Assembly (NCBI RefSeq): GCF_020531985.1
Contig: NZ_JAJAVQ010000002.1
Coordinates: 434,001 to 498,000 of the forward strand
Reading direction: 5' to 3'
DNA: 64,000 nt
Origin: Rheinheimera aquimaris
GTDB taxonomy: Bacteria; Pseudomonadota; Gammaproteobacteria; Enterobacterales; Alteromonadaceae
Each line of letters opens with the position of its first letter. The first letter of the stretch is position 1. The position numbers were made by a program, and so were the translations under genes. A model generated the notes under the pieces. It ran no database searches, had not been told where the DNA came from, and saw nothing but the letters and a program-made list of their open reading frames with translations. This document shows, one piece after another, positions 8,829 to 18,356 of this stretch.

Positions 8829-10331
8829 ATGTCATTGGCCGTTGTGTTCAGCCGCGCCCGTCATGGTTTAGATGCGCCGCTGGTTACCGTTGAAGTACAT
8901 ATCAGTAATGGCCTGCCTGCTTTTCAACTGGTGGGGCTGCCGGAAACCTCTGTCAAAGAATCGCGTGACCGCGTGCGCAGCGCCATGGTAAACAGCGGTT
9001 TTGCTTTTCCGGACCGTAAAATCACTGTTAATTTAGCCCCGGCAGATCTGCCCAAAGAAGGTGGCCGCTTCGACTTGCCGATTGCGCTGGGCATTATTGT
9101 TGCTTCGGGCCAGCTGGCAGAGAAAAGTTTGCTCGGCTGTGAGTTTTGTGGCGAGCTGGCGTTATCAGGGGAGATCCGGCCGATAGTGGGTGAGATCCCG
9201 GTTGCTATTGCCTGCCGCGATGCCGGCCGTGAAGTAGTGCTGCCGATGTTAAATGCGCAGCAGGCGCAGCAAGTGCCTAAAGTGGTTGTACATGGCGCTG
9301 AGCATTTACTGCAGGTGCACAGCTTTTTACTGGCACAGCAGGCATTACCGGCTATTCCGGCGTTGCCGGCCAAGGTGGTAACTTCGCAGCCGGATTTAGC
9401 AGATGTGAAAGGTCAGGCTCATGCCAAGCGGGTGCTGGAGATAGCGGCAGCGGGTGAGCATAATTTGCTGATGCTGGGGCCGGCAGGCACTGGTAAATCG
9501 ATGCTGGCGCAGCGTCTGCCGGGAATTATGCCACCTTTGACAGAACAGGAAGCGTTAGCCACCGCAGCTATATATTCGATTGCCGGTTTGCAGCGTAACT
9601 TAACCGACTGGCAGCAAAGACCGTTCCGCAGCCCGCATCATACCAGTTCAGCCGTGGCATTGGTCGGCGGTGGTTCGGTGCCTCGTCCCGGGGAAATATC
9701 GCTGTCCCACCATGGCATTTTGTTCTTAGATGAACTGCCGGAATTTCCGCGCAAAGTGCTGGATGTACTGCGCGAACCACTGGAAACCGGTGTTGTGCAT
9801 ATCAGCCGTGCTGCGCGGCAGGCGGAATTTCCGGCACAGTTTCAGCTGGTGGCAGCATTAAACCCAAGCCCAACCGGTCACCATCAGGATGGCCGCGCCA
9901 CGCCGGAGCAAGTCATGCGCTACTTGAACCGCTTATCCGGCCCTTTTATTGATCGTATTGAATTACAGATTGAAGTGCCGCTGTTACCTAAGGGGATGTT
10001 AAGTCAGCACACCCAGGAAGAAAGCAGTGCCAGTGTGCGCGAACGGGTGCTGGCTGCTCGGCAGTTACAACTGGCGCGACAGGGCAAAGCTAATGCCAGG
10101 CTAAGTGGCAGTGAAATAGCAGATTTTTGCCCATTACAACAGGCCGATGCCCGCTTTCTTGAAGATACTATTCATCGCTTTAAATTATCGGCCCGCACTT
10201 ATCATAAGATAATTAAAGTGGCGCGTAGTATTGCAGATCTGCAACAACAAAATCAGATAAACCGGGCACATTTAATGGAAGCACTAAGTTATCGGGCATT
10301 GGAGCGGTTGATAAGTTATCTGAAAAATTGA
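8829..10331 (+). CDS. comM: YifB/ComM family Mg-chelatase-like AAA+ ATPase
   Basis: 500 residues, the usual family length. The N-terminal ChlI domain (residues 1-170) contains GLPETSVKESRDRVRSA. The AAA+ core has Walker A GPAGTGKS and Walker B LFLDELPEF, and the C-terminal Mg-chelatase lid contains RTYHKIIKVARSIADL. In Vibrio and Acinetobacter, ComM is a hexameric helicase that drives branch migration during natural transformation. The gene is monocistronic, with an AGGGAGA ribosome site before ATG 8829 and a candidate promoter upstream. Its presence is compatible with natural competence but does not prove it, because the gene is also common in species not known to be competent. Confidence 0.93.
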   Translation: MSLAVVFSRARHGLDAPLVTVEVHISNGLPAFQLVGLPETSVKESRDRVRSAMVNSGFAFPDRKITVNLAPADLPKEGGRFDLPIALGIIVASGQLAEKSLLGCEFCGELALSGEIRPIVGEIPVAIACRDAGREVVLPMLNAQQAQQVPKVVVHGAEHLLQVHSFLLAQQALPAIPALPAKVVTSQPDLADVKGQAHAKRVLEIAAAGEHNLLMLGPAGTGKSMLAQRLPGIMPPLTEQEALATAAIYSIAGLQRNLTDWQQRPFRSPHHTSSAVALVGGGSVPRPGEISLSHHGILFLDELPEFPRKVLDVLREPLETGVVHISRAARQAEFPAQFQLVAALNPSPTGHHQDGRATPEQVMRYLNRLSGPFIDRIELQIEVPLLPKGMLSQHTQEESSASVRERVLAARQLQLARQGKANARLSGSEIADFCPLQQADARFLEDTIHRFKLSARTYHKIIKVARSIADLQQQNQINRAHLMEALSYRALERLISYLKN

Positions 10332-10365
10332 ATGCTGCGATTTTATCTTAGGTTTTTTCATATTG

Positions 10366-10393
10366 TTTACAAAGTAACATAAATAGGTAAAAT
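10366..10393 (+). promoter_or_regulatory. Candidate sigma-70 promoter for small protein gene
   Basis: TTTACA (10366-10371), a 16-base spacer and TAAAAT (10388-10393), 44 bases ahead of the start codon at 10438. Both boxes match the consensus at five of six positions. Confidence 0.5.
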
Positions 10394-10437
10394 GAGGTTG
10401 TTTATTCTCTGTGTACATTTTATCTAAGGAAAGAAAG

Positions 10438-10632
10438 ATGTGGGTTAGTGAAAACGGGCAGTTATGCAATACCGAAACTAAACGGCGTTTATCACCACAG
10501 CAGTATGGTCAGCCAATTTATTTTGAGAACCTGGGTGAGCTGTATTTTTCAGCTACAGATATAGTGCTCAGTATGTCGGCATCAGAGTTTGATCAGTTCA
10601 GCCTTGAATATGAAAAAGCCCTACAGGATTAA
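10438..10632 (+). CDS. Small hypothetical protein, 64 residues
   Basis: I do not recognise the family. The ATG at 10438 is preceded by TAAGGAAAG at good spacing and by a candidate promoter, so this start is preferred over an upstream in-frame codon at 10411. The product begins MWVSENGQLCNTETKRRL and ends in an acidic EYEKALQD. It has no signal peptide or membrane segment and is probably cytoplasmic. It is flanked by its own promoter and a terminator overlapping its stop, so it looks like a real monocistronic gene. Confidence 0.65.
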   Translation: MWVSENGQLCNTETKRRLSPQQYGQPIYFENLGELYFSATDIVLSMSASEFDQFSLEYEKALQD

Positions 10633-10646
10633 CCAGCAGGGCTTTT
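10614..10646. terminator. Bidirectional intrinsic terminator
   Basis: Perfect 9-bp stem AAAAGCCCT (10614-10622) and AGGGCTTTT (10638-10646) with a 15-base loop. T-rich DNA follows on the plus strand (TTTTGTGTTTTT), and the A run gives a U tract on the minus strand. It overlaps the 3' end and stop codon of the small-protein gene and lies just beyond the feoB stop, so it can serve both converging genes. Confidence 0.8.
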
Positions 10647-10659
10647 GTGTTTTTCCACA

Positions 10660-12483
10660 TCAACCAATCAGGTTGTAGGTAATCGCAGCTAGCAGGTAAG
10701 CCAGCAAGCCATAAGCAACGACTACACCTATTACCAGCTTGTTATTGCCTGTTTCCGCTTTTAATGTTGCTACTGTTGCCACACATTGCAGGGCGACCAC
10801 ATAGAACAACAGAATACCCAGACCTGCGCCTAACGCCAAGCCATCCTGCTGAATGTTTTCGGCCAGACCGGCGACGTTTTCGTCAGCATTACTGACACCA
10901 AACAAGGTACCGAGCGCACCAACAAACACTTCACGCGCCAGGAAGGACAGTAAAATGGCTACGCCATAGCGCCAGTCCAGACCCAGCGGTTCAAAGATTG
11001 GCTCGATAAAGTGACCTATAGTGCCAAGATAAGAATGTGCCAGGTCGTCACCGCCCGCCGGGAAGTAACTCAATACCCAGATCACAACCGATACCATAAA
11101 AATCACCGGGCCAGCACGGTAAATAAAGTGCTTACCGCTTTGCAGTACACGCTGCAGCAGAGGTTTCCAGTGTGGCAGGCGGTAGGTTGGCAGCTCCAGA
11201 ATAAACGGCATATCCGTGGCAGTGGGTTCAATTTTATCTGAGCGCGACAACAGCAGACTAATCATTAACGCCGTCAGAATACCCATAAAGTACAGCGCAA
11301 AAAACGCTATACCCTGCAGGTTAACCAGACCACCAAGGTACTGAATATCCGGGATAAACACGGCAATTAACAGTGCATATACCGGCAGGCGGGCGGAGCA
11401 GGACATCAGCGGAATAGTCAGCATGGTGATCAGCCGTTTACGTGGCGATTCTATGGTGCGGGCGGCCATAATGGCCGGTATAGCGCAGGCATGCGCTGAC
11501 AAATAGGGAATAAAACTACGACCGGATAAGCCAAAGTAACTCAGCGGGCGGTGACAGATAAGCGCAGCGCGTGCCAGATAGCCGCTGTCTTCCAACAGGC
11601 CGATAATCAGCGTCAACACCATGATCTGTGGCACGAACACCAAAAATGATCCCAGGCCGCCAAATACTGCATCGTTTATAAAATCGTGTATCACGCCCGG
11701 GCCTAGGGCTTCGGTGAGCACTTCGGCAATATAAGCGATGATACTTTCCACCGCATCCATCAACGGGGTGGCGAAAGTAAAAATACTTTGGAACAGAAAG
11801 AACATTACCAACAGAAACATCACACTGCCGCTGATGCTGTTTAGCATAAAGCTGTCGATACGGTTTTGATTTTTCAGCACTACGGTATCTTTGATGCCGT
11901 GTTCAGCCGCCAGTTGCCGGGCTTGCTTCAGATCGCTTGCTGCATCCGGACGCAAATCTGACAGCTCGGGAATAGCACTGGCTGCAGCCGCATCCTGTTG
12001 CAGTGCCGTTTTAAATTCAGCAATCCCTTCAAGAGTGCGGGCTGAAATAGCATAAACCGGGCTACCCAGCTGCTTGCTAAGAGCAGCTGTGTCGATGTGA
12101 TGGCCGAAACGCCCCAGTTCATCAATCATATTCAGCGCAAAGATCAGCGCTTTGTTATGCTGCTTTGCCAGGCGCTGTACCTGCAGACCAAATACCAGGC
12201 TGCTTTCCAATCGCGTTGCATCGAGGTTGCAGACAATCAGTGCAGTGTTGTCATCCAGCAGCGCTTCATGCAGCTTTTCCACAGCGATCTGCTCGTCTTT
12301 CGACAGCGTATGTAATGAGTAAGCGCCAGGGAAGTCGACTACCTGGTAACCAGCAAACTGGCCGCTTTTCAGCTCTACTGTTACACCCGGAAAATTGGCA
12401 ACCTTTTGTTTCAGGCCGGTAAGCTGGTTAAACAACAGGGTTTTACCAGAGTTTGGTTTGCCTACCAGAATAATACGTTTCAT
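10660..12483 (-). CDS. feoB: Ferrous iron transporter FeoB
   Basis: GTP-dependent Fe2+ permease of the inner membrane, 607 residues from the ATG at 12483 (MKRIILVGKPNSGKT); an in-frame upstream start at 12501 lacks support. The N-terminal G domain shows G1 GKPNSGKT, G3 VDFPG and G4 NMID. A guanine-dissociation helical region follows, then the membrane part with two Gate domains (GRSFIPYLSAHACAIPAIMA and the FLAREVFVGALGTLFG region). It is shorter than E. coli FeoB (773 residues), as in other Alteromonadales. feoA lies 53 bases upstream on the same strand. A Fur-like site ahead of feoA implies iron repression of both. Confidence 0.94.
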   Translation of the reverse strand: MKRIILVGKPNSGKTLLFNQLTGLKQKVANFPGVTVELKSGQFAGYQVVDFPGAYSLHTLSKDEQIAVEKLHEALLDDNTALIVCNLDATRLESSLVFGLQVQRLAKQHNKALIFALNMIDELGRFGHHIDTAALSKQLGSPVYAISARTLEGIAEFKTALQQDAAAASAIPELSDLRPDAASDLKQARQLAAEHGIKDTVVLKNQNRIDSFMLNSISGSVMFLLVMFFLFQSIFTFATPLMDAVESIIAYIAEVLTEALGPGVIHDFINDAVFGGLGSFLVFVPQIMVLTLIIGLLEDSGYLARAALICHRPLSYFGLSGRSFIPYLSAHACAIPAIMAARTIESPRKRLITMLTIPLMSCSARLPVYALLIAVFIPDIQYLGGLVNLQGIAFFALYFMGILTALMISLLLSRSDKIEPTATDMPFILELPTYRLPHWKPLLQRVLQSGKHFIYRAGPVIFMVSVVIWVLSYFPAGGDDLAHSYLGTIGHFIEPIFEPLGLDWRYGVAILLSFLAREVFVGALGTLFGVSNADENVAGLAENIQQDGLALGAGLGILLFYVVALQCVATVATLKAETGNNKLVIGVVVAYGLLAYLLAAITYNLIG

Positions 12484-12536
12484 AACACAACCTGTTTTCA
12501 CATTCAGCTAATACAACATCCTTTAACCGCCGGCAT

Positions 12537-12770
12537 TCAGCTGCTGCGGATATGGATTTCTCTGGCTATAGCCTGCTCCAGCGAATATACACAGTCTGCC
12601 ACGGTGACCACGACTGGGCCTGAAAAAGGCCCACGCTGCACGCAGGTTAACGCCCGGCCCGGCTCGAAACCCATCTCGAACAGACGCTGTTGGATCTGCT
12701 GCGGCAGTGTCTGGGTAATAGCTGCGATCTCAGCCGTTTGTCCACGCGGCATGTCCCATAATGTTTTCAT
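12537..12770 (-). CDS. feoA: Ferrous iron transport accessory protein FeoA
   Basis: 77-residue SH3-like cytoplasmic protein required for FeoB activity. The core QQIQQRLFEMGFEPGRALTC followed by a VYSLEQAIAREIHI tail is the family signature. It is the first gene of the feoAB operon. The ATG at 12770 has no strong Shine-Dalgarno sequence. A Fur-box-like sequence begins 18 bases upstream of the start codon. Confidence 0.93.
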   Translation of the reverse strand: MKTLWDMPRGQTAEIAAITQTLPQQIQQRLFEMGFEPGRALTCVQRGPFSGPVVVTVADCVYSLEQAIAREIHIRSS

Positions 12771-12787
12771 AAGCTAAATACTAAATT

Positions 12788-12806
12788 GAGAATAGAAATA
12801 ATTGTC
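12788..12806 (-). promoter_or_regulatory. Fur-box-like operator of feoAB
   Basis: Read on the plus strand: GAGAAT AGAAAT A ATTGTC. Against the Fur layout GATAAT-GATAAT-N-ATTATC, the outer hexamers match at five of six positions and the middle one at three of six. The location in the feoA promoter region agrees with classical Fur control of feo operons. Confidence 0.6.
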
Positions 12807-12860
12807 ATTTAACAAGGTGCAGTTATGCCACAAGCCAACGCGGGCAACAAGAGCTGGCGC

Positions 12861-12890
12861 AAAAAAAGCTGCCAAATCACTATTTGGCAG
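12861..12890 (-). terminator. Intrinsic terminator after pyrC
   Basis: On the minus strand, CTGCCAAAT, a 4-base loop, then ATTTGGCAG (12890-12869) form a perfect 9-bp stem followed by a C and seven T residues (12867-12861). It starts 27 bases past the pyrC stop codon. Confidence 0.9.
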
Positions 12891-12917
12891 GTTCAACGGC
12901 AGCCTGAAGCAGCAGGG

Positions 12918-13949
12918 CTATACCAGTTTCCAGTTCAGGGTTTCACCGGCATAAAACGGCACTATAGGGTTACCGTTTGGCAAGGTTATTTCGGTAGGAA
13001 CCTGCCACTGCTGTTTTACCAGTGTAACAGTGCCTTTATTGCGCGGCAGGCCGTAGAAGTCGGCGCCATAGTGGCTGGCAAAACCTTCGAGTTTATCCAG
13101 ACAACCTAAATCGTCAAAGACCTGAGCATAAAGCTCTATTGCACTGTGGGCACTGTAACAGCCGGCACAGCCGCAGGCTGATTCTTTGCGGTGCTTTTCA
13201 TGTGGTGCCGAGTCGGTACCAAGGAAAAATTTAGCTGAACCGGTAGCGACAGCGGCGCGCAGCGCTTCCTGATGTGTGCGGCGCTTTAATACCGGCAAGC
13301 AGTAGTTATGTGGCCTGACGCCGCCTACCAGCAGATCATTACGGTTTAGCAGTAAATGCTGTGGCGTGATGGTTGCTGCCACGTTAGCGGAACTTTGCGC
13401 AACAAAGCTGGCAGCATCAGCAGTGGTGATGTGCTCAAACACAACTTTTAGTGATGGTATGCGGGCTACAATAAGTTGCAGGTAGCGGTCGATAAACACT
13501 TTTTCACGGTCGAAGATATCAATTTCATGCTCTGTCACTTCGCCATGGATCAGCAGCAGCATGCCCTGTTCTGCCATAGTCTCAAATACCGGGTAAAGCG
13601 AGTCCAGCGCGCCAACACCGTGGCTTGAGTTTGTTGTGGCGCCAGCAGGGTACAGCTTGGCAGCCACAATACCTGCACGTTTTGCTTCAATAATATCAGC
13701 GGCACTGGTTTTATCTGTCAGATACAACGTCACCAGTGGCTCAAAACTGCTGCCAGCAGGGCGAGCCGCTAATATTCGTTCACGGTAAGCCTGTGCCATA
13801 GCGGCTGTTGTAACCGGGGGAACTAAATTAGGCATCACTATTGCTCTGGCGAACTGACGAGCCGTGGCCGGGACAGTTTCGCGCAGCATATCGCCATCGC
13901 GAAAATGCAGGTGCCAGTCGTCCGGAGTCTGAATAGTTAAGGTGGTCAT
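12918..13949 (-). CDS. pyrC: Dihydroorotase PyrC
   Basis: Catalyses the reversible cyclisation of N-carbamoyl-L-aspartate to dihydroorotate in pyrimidine synthesis; cytoplasmic zinc enzyme. 343 residues from the ATG at 13949, which has AGGAGCC upstream; the frame is open further upstream but only the 13949 start gives the family N-terminus ([19 protein letters not shown]). Metal ligands H13 and H15 are in HLHFRDGD. K98 in [13 protein letters not shown] is the carboxylated lysine, and [15 protein letters not shown] and the later FEHITT hold further ligands. Length and motifs match the E. coli-type enzyme (348 residues). Monocistronic, with its own terminator. Confidence 0.95.
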   Translation of the reverse strand: MTTLTIQTPDDWHLHFRDGDMLRETVPATARQFARAIVMPNLVPPVTTAAMAQAYRERILAARPAGSSFEPLVTLYLTDKTSAADIIEAKRAGIVAAKLYPAGATTNSSHGVGALDSLYPVFETMAEQGMLLLIHGEVTEHEIDIFDREKVFIDRYLQLIVARIPSLKVVFEHITTADAASFVAQSSANVAATITPQHLLLNRNDLLVGGVRPHNYCLPVLKRRTHQEALRAAVATGSAKFFLGTDSAPHEKHRKESACGCAGCYSAHSAIELYAQVFDDLGCLDKLEGFASHYGADFYGLPRNKGTVTLVKQQWQVPTEITLPNGNPIVPFYAGETLNWKLV

Positions 13950-14108
13950 AAAGTGGCTCCTGCTGGCTGAATAAAGTGAAAGTAAACAAACGGCGCTATT
14001 GTAGCAATTATCTGTCAGTGGGGAAATTGCTGCGCCGACGTATTGCAGTAAGTCAGCGTTCAGCCTAGTGTGAACACTATTGATTATTTGACCCGAGAAT
14101 TTAACAAT

Positions 14109-15953
14109 ATGACGACTGAGCAGGCACTGCTGTTTACCATTTTGCTGATGACCATTGGCCTGTTTATATACGGGCGCTGGCGGCATGATGTTGTCGCGCT
14201 AGCCGCACTGATGGCTTGCGTGTTTGCAGGCCTGGTGCCAGCTGACGAAGCTTTTAATGGCTTTGGCCATCCGGCGGTTATTACTGTTGCCTGCGTGCTG
14301 GTACTAAGTTATGCCATGCAAAGCAGTGGTGCGGTTGATGCGATGGTAAGACGGGTATTACCGGCCAAAGCCGGTGTGATGACCACGATAACTCTGTTGA
14401 CCGCGCTGGTTGCGGTGTTATCTGCGTTTATGAATAACGTCGGTGCAATGGCGTTACTGATGCCGGTGGCGATGCAGGCCGCGGTTAAATTGGCCGTTCC
14501 ACCCGGGCAAATCCTGATGCCGGTAGCTTTTGGTTCTATTCTCGGCGGTATGACAACAATGATAGGTACGCCGCCCAATCTTATTGTTTCAGGCTTTCGT
14601 AATAGCAGTCAGGGCACTGGTTTTAGCATGTTTGATTTTAGCCCGGTAGGCTTGCTGGTAGCTCTGAGCGGTGTGGTATTTATTGTGTTGCTGGGGTGGC
14701 GTCTGGTACCGAAGCGCAAACAGCAGGGTATTGAAGGTTTTGACACGGCTAATTACCTGACTGAAGTTCGGGTAACGGCTCAGAGTAAAGTGGATGGCAT
14801 GCGTTTGGCGGAGCTTGAACAGAAGCTGGAAGACGCCGATGCGCAGGTTATTGGTTTGGTGCGGAATAAGTTCAGGGTAACCGTGCCTGCCGGTTACCGG
14901 CGGCTGGTAGCCGACGATGTGCTGGTGATAGAGGCAGAACCGGAATCTTTAGGTGCATTGCTGGCGGAGCTTGGTTTGACTCTGGAAGAAACAGCCCGGG
15001 CCGATGCTGAAGCTGAAGCAAAATCAGAATCGCAGGACAACGCAGCAACTGAGCAGCAAGAAGACACTGACAGCGGTAATGGCACCATGAACTCCGATGA
15101 TATGGTGCTGCTTGAGCTGGCAGTATTACCCAGCGCCCAGCTCATCGGTCGCTCAGCAGCTAACCTGAACCTGCGTAGCAATTTTGGTATTAACCTGCTG
15201 GCATTGTCGCGCAGCGGCAACCGCTCAATTAAACGCTTACGCCGCACCGAGATCGCTGCCGGTGACGTATTGCTGGTGCAGGGGGATGCGCAAGTGCTCA
15301 GCAGTTTTGCCAGTGAATTTGGCTGCGTGCCACTGGCAGAGCGCGCGATTAATGTACCGGACAATCGCCGAGCCTGGCTGACGGCCAGCATTATGTTTGC
15401 AGCAGTGGCGGCCGCCGCCCTGGGGGTGTTACCTGCCGCAGTATCTTTTGCTGCGGCGTTACTGGCCAGTATGTTGTTTAAAGCGGTGCCCATCCGCAAG
15501 GTATATCAGGTCATTGACTGGCCGGTTATTGTGCTGCTAGCAGCGTTGCTGCCGGTGGCGGAGGCGATGTTGAGCACCGGTGCGGCAGAACTGCTGGCCC
15601 GGTGGTTGCTGCAGTATGCATCGGCAGGTAGCACTATAGTAGCGCTGGCTATTTTACTGGTGCTGACAATGACGTTGTCTGATTTTATGAATAATGCTGC
15701 TACGGCGGCTGTTATGTGCCCGATAGCGATCAGCGTTGCGGCCCAGCTTGATGCCAGCCCGGATACATTTCTGATGGCGGTTGCGATTGGTGCTTCCTGC
15801 GCATTCCTGACGCCTATTGGCCATCAGAACAATACGTTGATTCTGGGGCCGGGAGGCTTCAGGTTCGGAGACTACTGGCGTATGGGCTTACCGCTGGAAA
15901 TAATTGTTGTCGCAGTGTCAGTTCCGGCCTTGTTGTACTTCTGGCCGCTTTAG
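14109..15953 (+). CDS. SLC13-type anion permease with two TrkA-C (RCK_C) domains
   Basis: Inner-membrane anion transporter, 614 residues from ATG 14109; a GTG at 14070 in frame is an alternative start. Residues 1-205 hold about six membrane helices with the family loops [34 protein letters not shown] and [11 protein letters not shown]. Two regulatory RCK_C domains follow, one around [16 protein letters not shown] and one around [19 protein letters not shown]. They are separated by an acidic low-complexity linker rich in Glu, Gln and Asp. The second membrane half carries [14 protein letters not shown] and [18 protein letters not shown]. The layout is that of the sodium/sulfate symporter group; the substrate (sulfate, dicarboxylate or other) cannot be read from sequence. 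Confidence 0.88.
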   Translation: MTTEQALLFTILLMTIGLFIYGRWRHDVVALAALMACVFAGLVPADEAFNGFGHPAVITVACVLVLSYAMQSSGAVDAMVRRVLPAKAGVMTTITLLTALVAVLSAFMNNVGAMALLMPVAMQAAVKLAVPPGQILMPVAFGSILGGMTTMIGTPPNLIVSGFRNSSQGTGFSMFDFSPVGLLVALSGVVFIVLLGWRLVPKRKQQGIEGFDTANYLTEVRVTAQSKVDGMRLAELEQKLEDADAQVIGLVRNKFRVTVPAGYRRLVADDVLVIEAEPESLGALLAELGLTLEETARADAEAEAKSESQDNAATEQQEDTDSGNGTMNSDDMVLLELAVLPSAQLIGRSAANLNLRSNFGINLLALSRSGNRSIKRLRRTEIAAGDVLLVQGDAQVLSSFASEFGCVPLAERAINVPDNRRAWLTASIMFAAVAAAALGVLPAAVSFAAALLASMLFKAVPIRKVYQVIDWPVIVLLAALLPVAEAMLSTGAAELLARWLLQYASAGSTIVALAILLVLTMTLSDFMNNAATAAVMCPIAISVAAQLDASPDTFLMAVAIGASCAFLTPIGHQNNTLILGPGGFRFGDYWRMGLPLEIIVVAVSVPALLYFWPL

Positions 15954-15959
15954 TCTGCA

Positions 15960-16004
15960 GTAGCATTTTGCTACACTCAACCCTGCACCTGACACTGCAG
16001 GGTT
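15960..16004 (+). terminator. Two tandem stem-loops after the anion permease
   Basis: GTAGCA-TTT-TGCTAC (15960-15974) is followed by AACCCTGCA (15979-15987) pairing with TGCAGGGTT (15996-16004). Both stems are perfect, but neither is followed by a T run. They may form an RNA 3' end or a mRNA-stabilising structure rather than a canonical terminator. Confidence 0.4.
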
Positions 16005-16044
16005 GCAATGCCAGTTATTGCCACATTTAACGCTGGGAAACCTT

Positions 16045-16197
16045 ATGAACGACTTAGATTTCGACCTGGACCACCTTGATTTTGCTGCGGCAGAACATAA
16101 TGTAGAACGTCAGCAGCAAGCTGAACTTGAGCGTGCTGACGACCCACAATATGGCGACGATGATGATGAGTGTAGTGGCGGAGCCTGTAAGATTTAA
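16045..16197 (+). CDS. Small acidic protein with C-terminal CSGGACKI
   Basis: 50 residues from ATG 16045 (GGGAAA upstream): MNDLDFDLDHLDFAAAEH at the start and a DDDDECSGGACKI tail. It is strongly acidic with two cysteines five residues apart. No signal peptide is visible, so it is probably cytoplasmic. The codon pattern and conserved-looking ends suggest a real gene, but I cannot name a family. Its stop codon overlaps the stop of the convergent Bcr/CflA gene. The cysteines could bind a metal; this is inference only. Confidence 0.6.
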   Translation: MNDLDFDLDHLDFAAAEHNVERQQQAELERADDPQYGDDDDECSGGACKI

Positions 16198-17387
16198 TCT
16201 GCCGCAGCTGTCACGGCCGGTGCTGTGGTCTTATGCCACAGCTGACTGACAGCGATGCACAGTACACCAGACAACATCAACAGCGCAAAAGGTAGTGGCG
16301 TGCCGTTGTAGAATAACGCCAGTAATGGGCCTGATAGTGAGCCAATGCCAAAACGCAAGGTGCCGATAACCGCCGTTGCTGTGCCGCTATTGTCAGGAAA
16401 CTTTATCAGAATCATTGCATCGGCATTGGTCGCAATTAAACCCAGACTGGCCATTAAAGGTGCTATTGATAGTACCGTATAGACCAAATCAAAATTCCAG
16501 AAATTAAACAGTGCCAATGCACTGGCGCTGACAACGGCTACTGCAAGGCCTGCGCGCAGCATGCGCTGTGGTCCAAGCCTTACTACTAACCTGCTGTTGA
16601 TAAAGTTAGCCAGCATCAGCATTGCAACATTTACGCCGAACAATACACTGAATTGCTGCTCGTTGACGCCAAAAAACTTAATATAAACAAAAGGCACGGC
16701 AGTCAAAAAGCAGAAAAACGAAAACGATGCGAACATCGAAGTGGCAATGTCCGGCCGTGCTGAGGCGTTGGAGAATACCACCTTATAGCCTGATAAAAAG
16801 GATGGTTTAGCTGTGTGCGCGGTGACAGTTTTTGTTTCAGGCAGATATCGCCAGCTCAGCAACAGGATCAGCAGGGCATAACTGGCTAGGGCAACAAAAA
16901 TCATCTGCCAGTTGGCCAGCCACAAAATGCCACTGCCGATTGCCGGGGCCAGCAACGGGGCCAGCATCATAATCATTGAAACATAAGACATGCCTTTGGC
17001 GGTGTGTTCCTGATAGATATGCCGCACTATACCAGGCACCACAACAGTTGCAGCCGCGCCACACAGCGCCTGTACCGCACGCCAGGCCAGAAACCATTCA
17101 ATAGAACTAACCAGACTCAGAGCAATACTGGCCAGAACAAAACCTGTCAGACCAAATATAGCCAGCGGCCGGCGGCCCAGACTGTCTGCCAATGGGCCGC
17201 ATATCAGCATGCTGACACCAAAAAAAGCCAGGAAGATGCTTAACGACTGCTGCACCATACCTATAGTGGTATCCAGTTGCTGCGCCATCAGTGGCATGGC
17301 AGGAAGATACATATCAATCGCCAAAGGTGTGGTAGCAACAATGGAGGCCAGTAACAGAATGACCCAGCCAGCAGGTTTATGTGACAT
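16194..17387 (-). CDS. Bcr/CflA family MFS multidrug efflux transporter
   Basis: 397 residues with twelve predicted helices, cytoplasmic membrane, drug/proton antiport. The start MSHKPAGWVILLLASIVATT leads to PLAIDMYLPAMPLMAQQL (helix 1 D-M-Y-L-P signature of the family), and the loop GPLADSLGRRPL between helices 2 and 3 matches the MFS motif. The substrate is unknown. It is convergent with the small acidic gene; the two stop codons interlock in TTAA (16194-16197). Confidence 0.9.
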   Translation of the reverse strand: MSHKPAGWVILLLASIVATTPLAIDMYLPAMPLMAQQLDTTIGMVQQSLSIFLAFFGVSMLICGPLADSLGRRPLAIFGLTGFVLASIALSLVSSIEWFLAWRAVQALCGAAATVVVPGIVRHIYQEHTAKGMSYVSMIMMLAPLLAPAIGSGILWLANWQMIFVALASYALLILLLSWRYLPETKTVTAHTAKPSFLSGYKVVFSNASARPDIATSMFASFSFFCFLTAVPFVYIKFFGVNEQQFSVLFGVNVAMLMLANFINSRLVVRLGPQRMLRAGLAVAVVSASALALFNFWNFDLVYTVLSIAPLMASLGLIATNADAMILIKFPDNSGTATAVIGTLRFGIGSLSGPLLALFYNGTPLPFALLMLSGVLCIAVSQLWHKTTAPAVTAAAD

Positions 17388-17559
17388 TGATTCAGGCTCT
17401 TAACTTCGCAGCGTTTTATGATACGCGTTTTTCCCGGCTGCAGCTAACGTGATAGTGTAAAAATGGGTTAACAAATATGTCTGCCGGTTGGCCTGGTTTG
17501 CATTTAGCCTGGCAAAGCTTTTTAATAGCCGTATATAAGCAAATACTGTTGTGTTGGCC

Positions 17560-18300
17560 ATGAAACGATTTTACGGGGTTATTTGTCTGTTTGCCGGCCT
17601 GCTGGCGTTTCAGCAACAGGCCGCAGAGCCCATTCGTATGGGGCTACACTTGTCTGCTCCCTGGTCATTTTATAACGATGCCGGTGAGTTGGATGGCATC
17701 GAGTATCAGCTGGTATCGCGCATCTTCAGCCGGGCGGGTTTCAAGGTCGAGTACGAACTGCATAGCTACAGCCGGTTGCTCAAGCAGTTCAGTGACAAAA
17801 AGCTTGATTGTGCCTCACCGGTGGCTGTACCGGTAGAGGGGGCAAGTTATACAGAACCTTACCTGCCGTTTGAGGATGTGGTAATCAGTCTGGCTTCTTC
17901 AGGCATCGAGATCCAAAGCCTGCAGCAACTGGCCGGTAAGCGCATTGTCGCTTATCAGCAGGCGCAGCAGGTGCTGGGGGCTGAGTTCAGTGCTGCGGTG
18001 GCAGATGCCAATTACCTGGAGCTGGCCGACCGGAGTTTACAGCTGGAGTTGCTGTTTAGTAACAGAGTGGATCTGGTCATAGGTGAGCGTCGTGTGCTGC
18101 ACTATCTGGCCGCTAAAACTGCACCCCACTTGGCTTTAAAGACGCATCATTTGTTTACCGGGCAAAAATACCCGGCCGCGTGTTGGGATCCGGTACTGAA
18201 GGATGTGTTTAACCACGGGCTGGAATTACTGCAACAAAGTGGTGAACTGTCCGCTATCCTGCAGCAATATAATGACCTGACCGCTATCGGGACAGAATAG
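17560..18300 (+). CDS. Periplasmic solute-binding protein, SBP_bac_3 family
   Basis: 246 residues from ATG 17560. The signal peptide is MKRFYGVICLFAGLLAFQQQAA. The mature part has the family-3 binding-protein pattern: IRMGLHLSAPWSFYNDAGEL, then DGIEYQLVSRIFSRAG, and LDCASPVAVP. No ABC permease or ATPase lies next to it, so it may be an orphan binding protein of the kind common in Shewanella and Rheinheimera, where the ligand and role are usually unknown. The ribosome site is weak, and a GTG at 17551 would add three residues. Confidence 0.8.
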   Translation: MKRFYGVICLFAGLLAFQQQAAEPIRMGLHLSAPWSFYNDAGELDGIEYQLVSRIFSRAGFKVEYELHSYSRLLKQFSDKKLDCASPVAVPVEGASYTEPYLPFEDVVISLASSGIEIQSLQQLAGKRIVAYQQAQQVLGAEFSAAVADANYLELADRSLQLELLFSNRVDLVIGERRVLHYLAAKTAPHLALKTHHLFTGQKYPAACWDPVLKDVFNHGLELLQQSGELSAILQQYNDLTAIGTE

Positions 18301-18356
18301 CCATTGCAATGTTATTACGCGTATACTGTGCGCATCGATGATGCGGGAAACTGATA

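Noticed and set aside
14894..15499. 201-residue minus-strand open frame in the anion permease
   Set aside because: Antisense to a well-supported gene and of low-complexity Ala/Ser composition.
18331..18345. CGCATC-GAT-GATGCG hairpin before the DUF3334 gene
   Set aside because: Short stem with a three-base loop; too little to call a riboswitch or operator.
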